In this document: positions 5,170-5,792 of the stretch, one piece after another
Numbering within the stretch: the stretch's first letter is position 1
How the letters are laid out: every line of letters starts with the position of its first letter
From: Planctomycetota bacterium
GTDB lineage: Bacteria > Planctomycetota > Phycisphaerae > Sedimentisphaerales > Anaerobacaceae
NCBI GenBank assembly: GCA_013202635.1
Contig: JABMRO010000539.1
Location: forward strand, 1 to 5,792
Direction: 5' to 3'
Length of the DNA stretch: 5,792 bases
Position numbers and translations under genes: made by a program
Notes under the pieces: model-generated
Databases searched by the model: none
What the model was told of the DNA's origin: nothing
The model's input: only the letters and a program-made list of their open reading frames with translations

Positions 5170-5792
5170 ATGGAAAAGAATAATATTGAAGATATCCTGA
5201 AAAGTATGGGCGCCGAAGACATACCCGCCGATGTTCGGCAAATTGCCGAACGAACTTCGATGGATTTTACAAAAACCCTTACACAGCCAAGGCAGCCGAG
5301 ACACCATGTTCTTTTGGAGTATCTTGCAAAGAGCCGGATTACAAAACTGGCCGCTGCTGCTGTGATAGTAGTTGCAGCCCTTTTTGCACTCAACATCATT
5401 GGAAACGGTGGTGGTGTCGCCTGGGGCGAGGTGCTCAGCAATATTCAAAAGGTTGGGGCTTTTGCATACCGTATGAAACTCAATATGGTTGGGATGAGAG
5501 AAGAAAAGGAAAATTTGGAATTGGAAGTTGAAGGCTGGGTTTCCGAAGAGAATGGCATCCGGACAAACACGTATGAAAAAGGCAGGCTGCTCAACAAAGG
5601 CTATCTTTCGCTGTCGGACCAGGTGGCCGTAACGTTAATACCCGATCAAAAGAAATATTTACGTATGAGATTGACTGATGAGCTTTTCGAAAAACTGCAG
5701 AGGGAATTTTATGACCCGAGAAGGCTGGTCGAAGAGTTCATGAAGTATGACTATAAAAAACTGGGACGCAGTACAATCGACGGTATTGAGGC
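5170..5792 (+). CDS. Membrane-anchored sigma-partner protein, C-terminus missing (partial)
   Basis: The frame is open from ATG 5170 to the window edge (207 codons). The layout is a cytoplasmic N-terminal part of about 58 residues, starting MEKNNIEDILKSMGAEDIP; one membrane helix at about 60-77 (alanine- and valine-rich, preceded by basic R56 and K59); then an exported domain starting AWGEVLSNIQKVGAFAYRMKLNM (84 on). By position and topology (N-in, C-out) it resembles an anti-sigma factor for the sigma gene 4 bases upstream. However, the zinc anti-sigma motif HxxxCxxC is absent, and the part seen contains no cysteine. The exported domain opens with a helix and then beta-type, charged segments, reminiscent of LolA/RseB-like lipid-binding folds; that is a pattern impression, not a match. 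I recognise the general family from planctomycetes but know no assigned function. It contains a perfect inverted repeat at 5233-5251. Confidence 0.85.
   Translation, partial: MEKNNIEDILKSMGAEDIPADVRQIAERTSMDFTKTLTQPRQPRHHVLLEYLAKSRITKLAAAAVIVVAALFALNIIGNGGGVAWGEVLSNIQKVGAFAYRMKLNMVGMREEKENLELEVEGWVSEENGIRTNTYEKGRLLNKGYLSLSDQVAVTLIPDQKKYLRMRLTDELFEKLQREFYDPRRLVEEFMKYDYKKLGRSTIDGIE
5233..5251. repeat. 19-base perfect inverted repeat early in the membrane partner gene
   Basis: GTTCGGCAA-A-TTGCCGAAC has 9-bp arms around one central base, 63 bases after the first base of the ATG. In RNA it can form a GC-rich 7-bp stem with a 5-base loop (AAATT). It lies within codons for VRQIAER. It could be a DNA-binding site, a hairpin that slows translation of the partner relative to the sigma factor, or chance. 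Confidence 0.6.

Noticed and set aside
4978..5448. Minus-strand ORF of 156 codons opposite the sigma and membrane protein genes
   Set aside because: It lies opposite two well-supported genes with their own ribosome sites. Its predicted protein has a patchy, cysteine- and proline-rich composition typical of a shadow frame.
1..5792. Mobile element, CRISPR array, tRNA, toxin-antitoxin or defence island
   Set aside because: I saw no transposase or integrase, no regularly spaced direct repeats, no cloverleaf-like sequence and no small overlapping gene pair of toxin type. The HD-domain protein alone, without cyclase or effector neighbours, does not support a defence system.

Overview
The window holds parts or all of seven genes. 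It reads as an ordinary chromosomal stretch of a Planctomycetota bacterium, most likely in or near the Phycisphaerae/Sedimentisphaerales. That placement is an inference from gene style. The final gene pair is a small sigma-70 factor followed by a one-pass membrane protein with an AKSRITKL-AAAA...-WGEVL layout, which I associate with that group. The Gfo/Idh/MocA oxidoreductase has EKEMS in place of the usual EKP, also common there. I cannot confirm the phylum without a search. I see no mobile element, CRISPR array, tRNA or rRNA.

Layout. (1) Bases 1-1125, plus strand: the C-terminal ~374 residues of a Gfo/Idh/MocA oxidoreductase whose NAD(P)-binding start lies off the left edge. (2) Bases 1148-1420, minus strand: a 90-residue Cupin_3-type protein, convergent with the oxidoreductase and separated from it by 22 bases with no clear terminator. 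(3) Bases 1421-1480: a short divergent control region in which the -10 boxes for the cupin gene (minus) and the HD gene (plus) overlap. (4) Bases 1481-2320, plus strand: an HD-domain metal-dependent phosphohydrolase with a TTG start. (5) Bases 2392-4530, plus strand: purC (SAICAR synthetase, long ADE1-like form), then 3 bases later a 12-helix MFS transporter resembling the fosmidomycin-resistance (Fsr) branch. The purC promoter candidate starts directly after the HD stop codon. (6) Bases 4531-4652: an AT-rich gap with T-runs and a palindrome. (7) Bases 4653-5792, plus strand: an ECF-like sigma factor and, 4 bases later, a membrane-anchored partner that runs off the right edge.

How the genes relate. 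Only purC (de novo purine synthesis) has a firm biochemical function. purC plus the transporter, and the sigma factor plus the membrane protein, look like two short operons. The sigma/membrane pair is the most interesting part: the partner has the topology of an anti-sigma factor and a LolA/RseB-like start to its exported domain, but it lacks the zinc anti-sigma motif. Its gene carries a perfect 9-bp-arm inverted repeat 60 bases into the coding region. I found no clear new defence or metabolic system here. The findings are regulatory and architectural leads.
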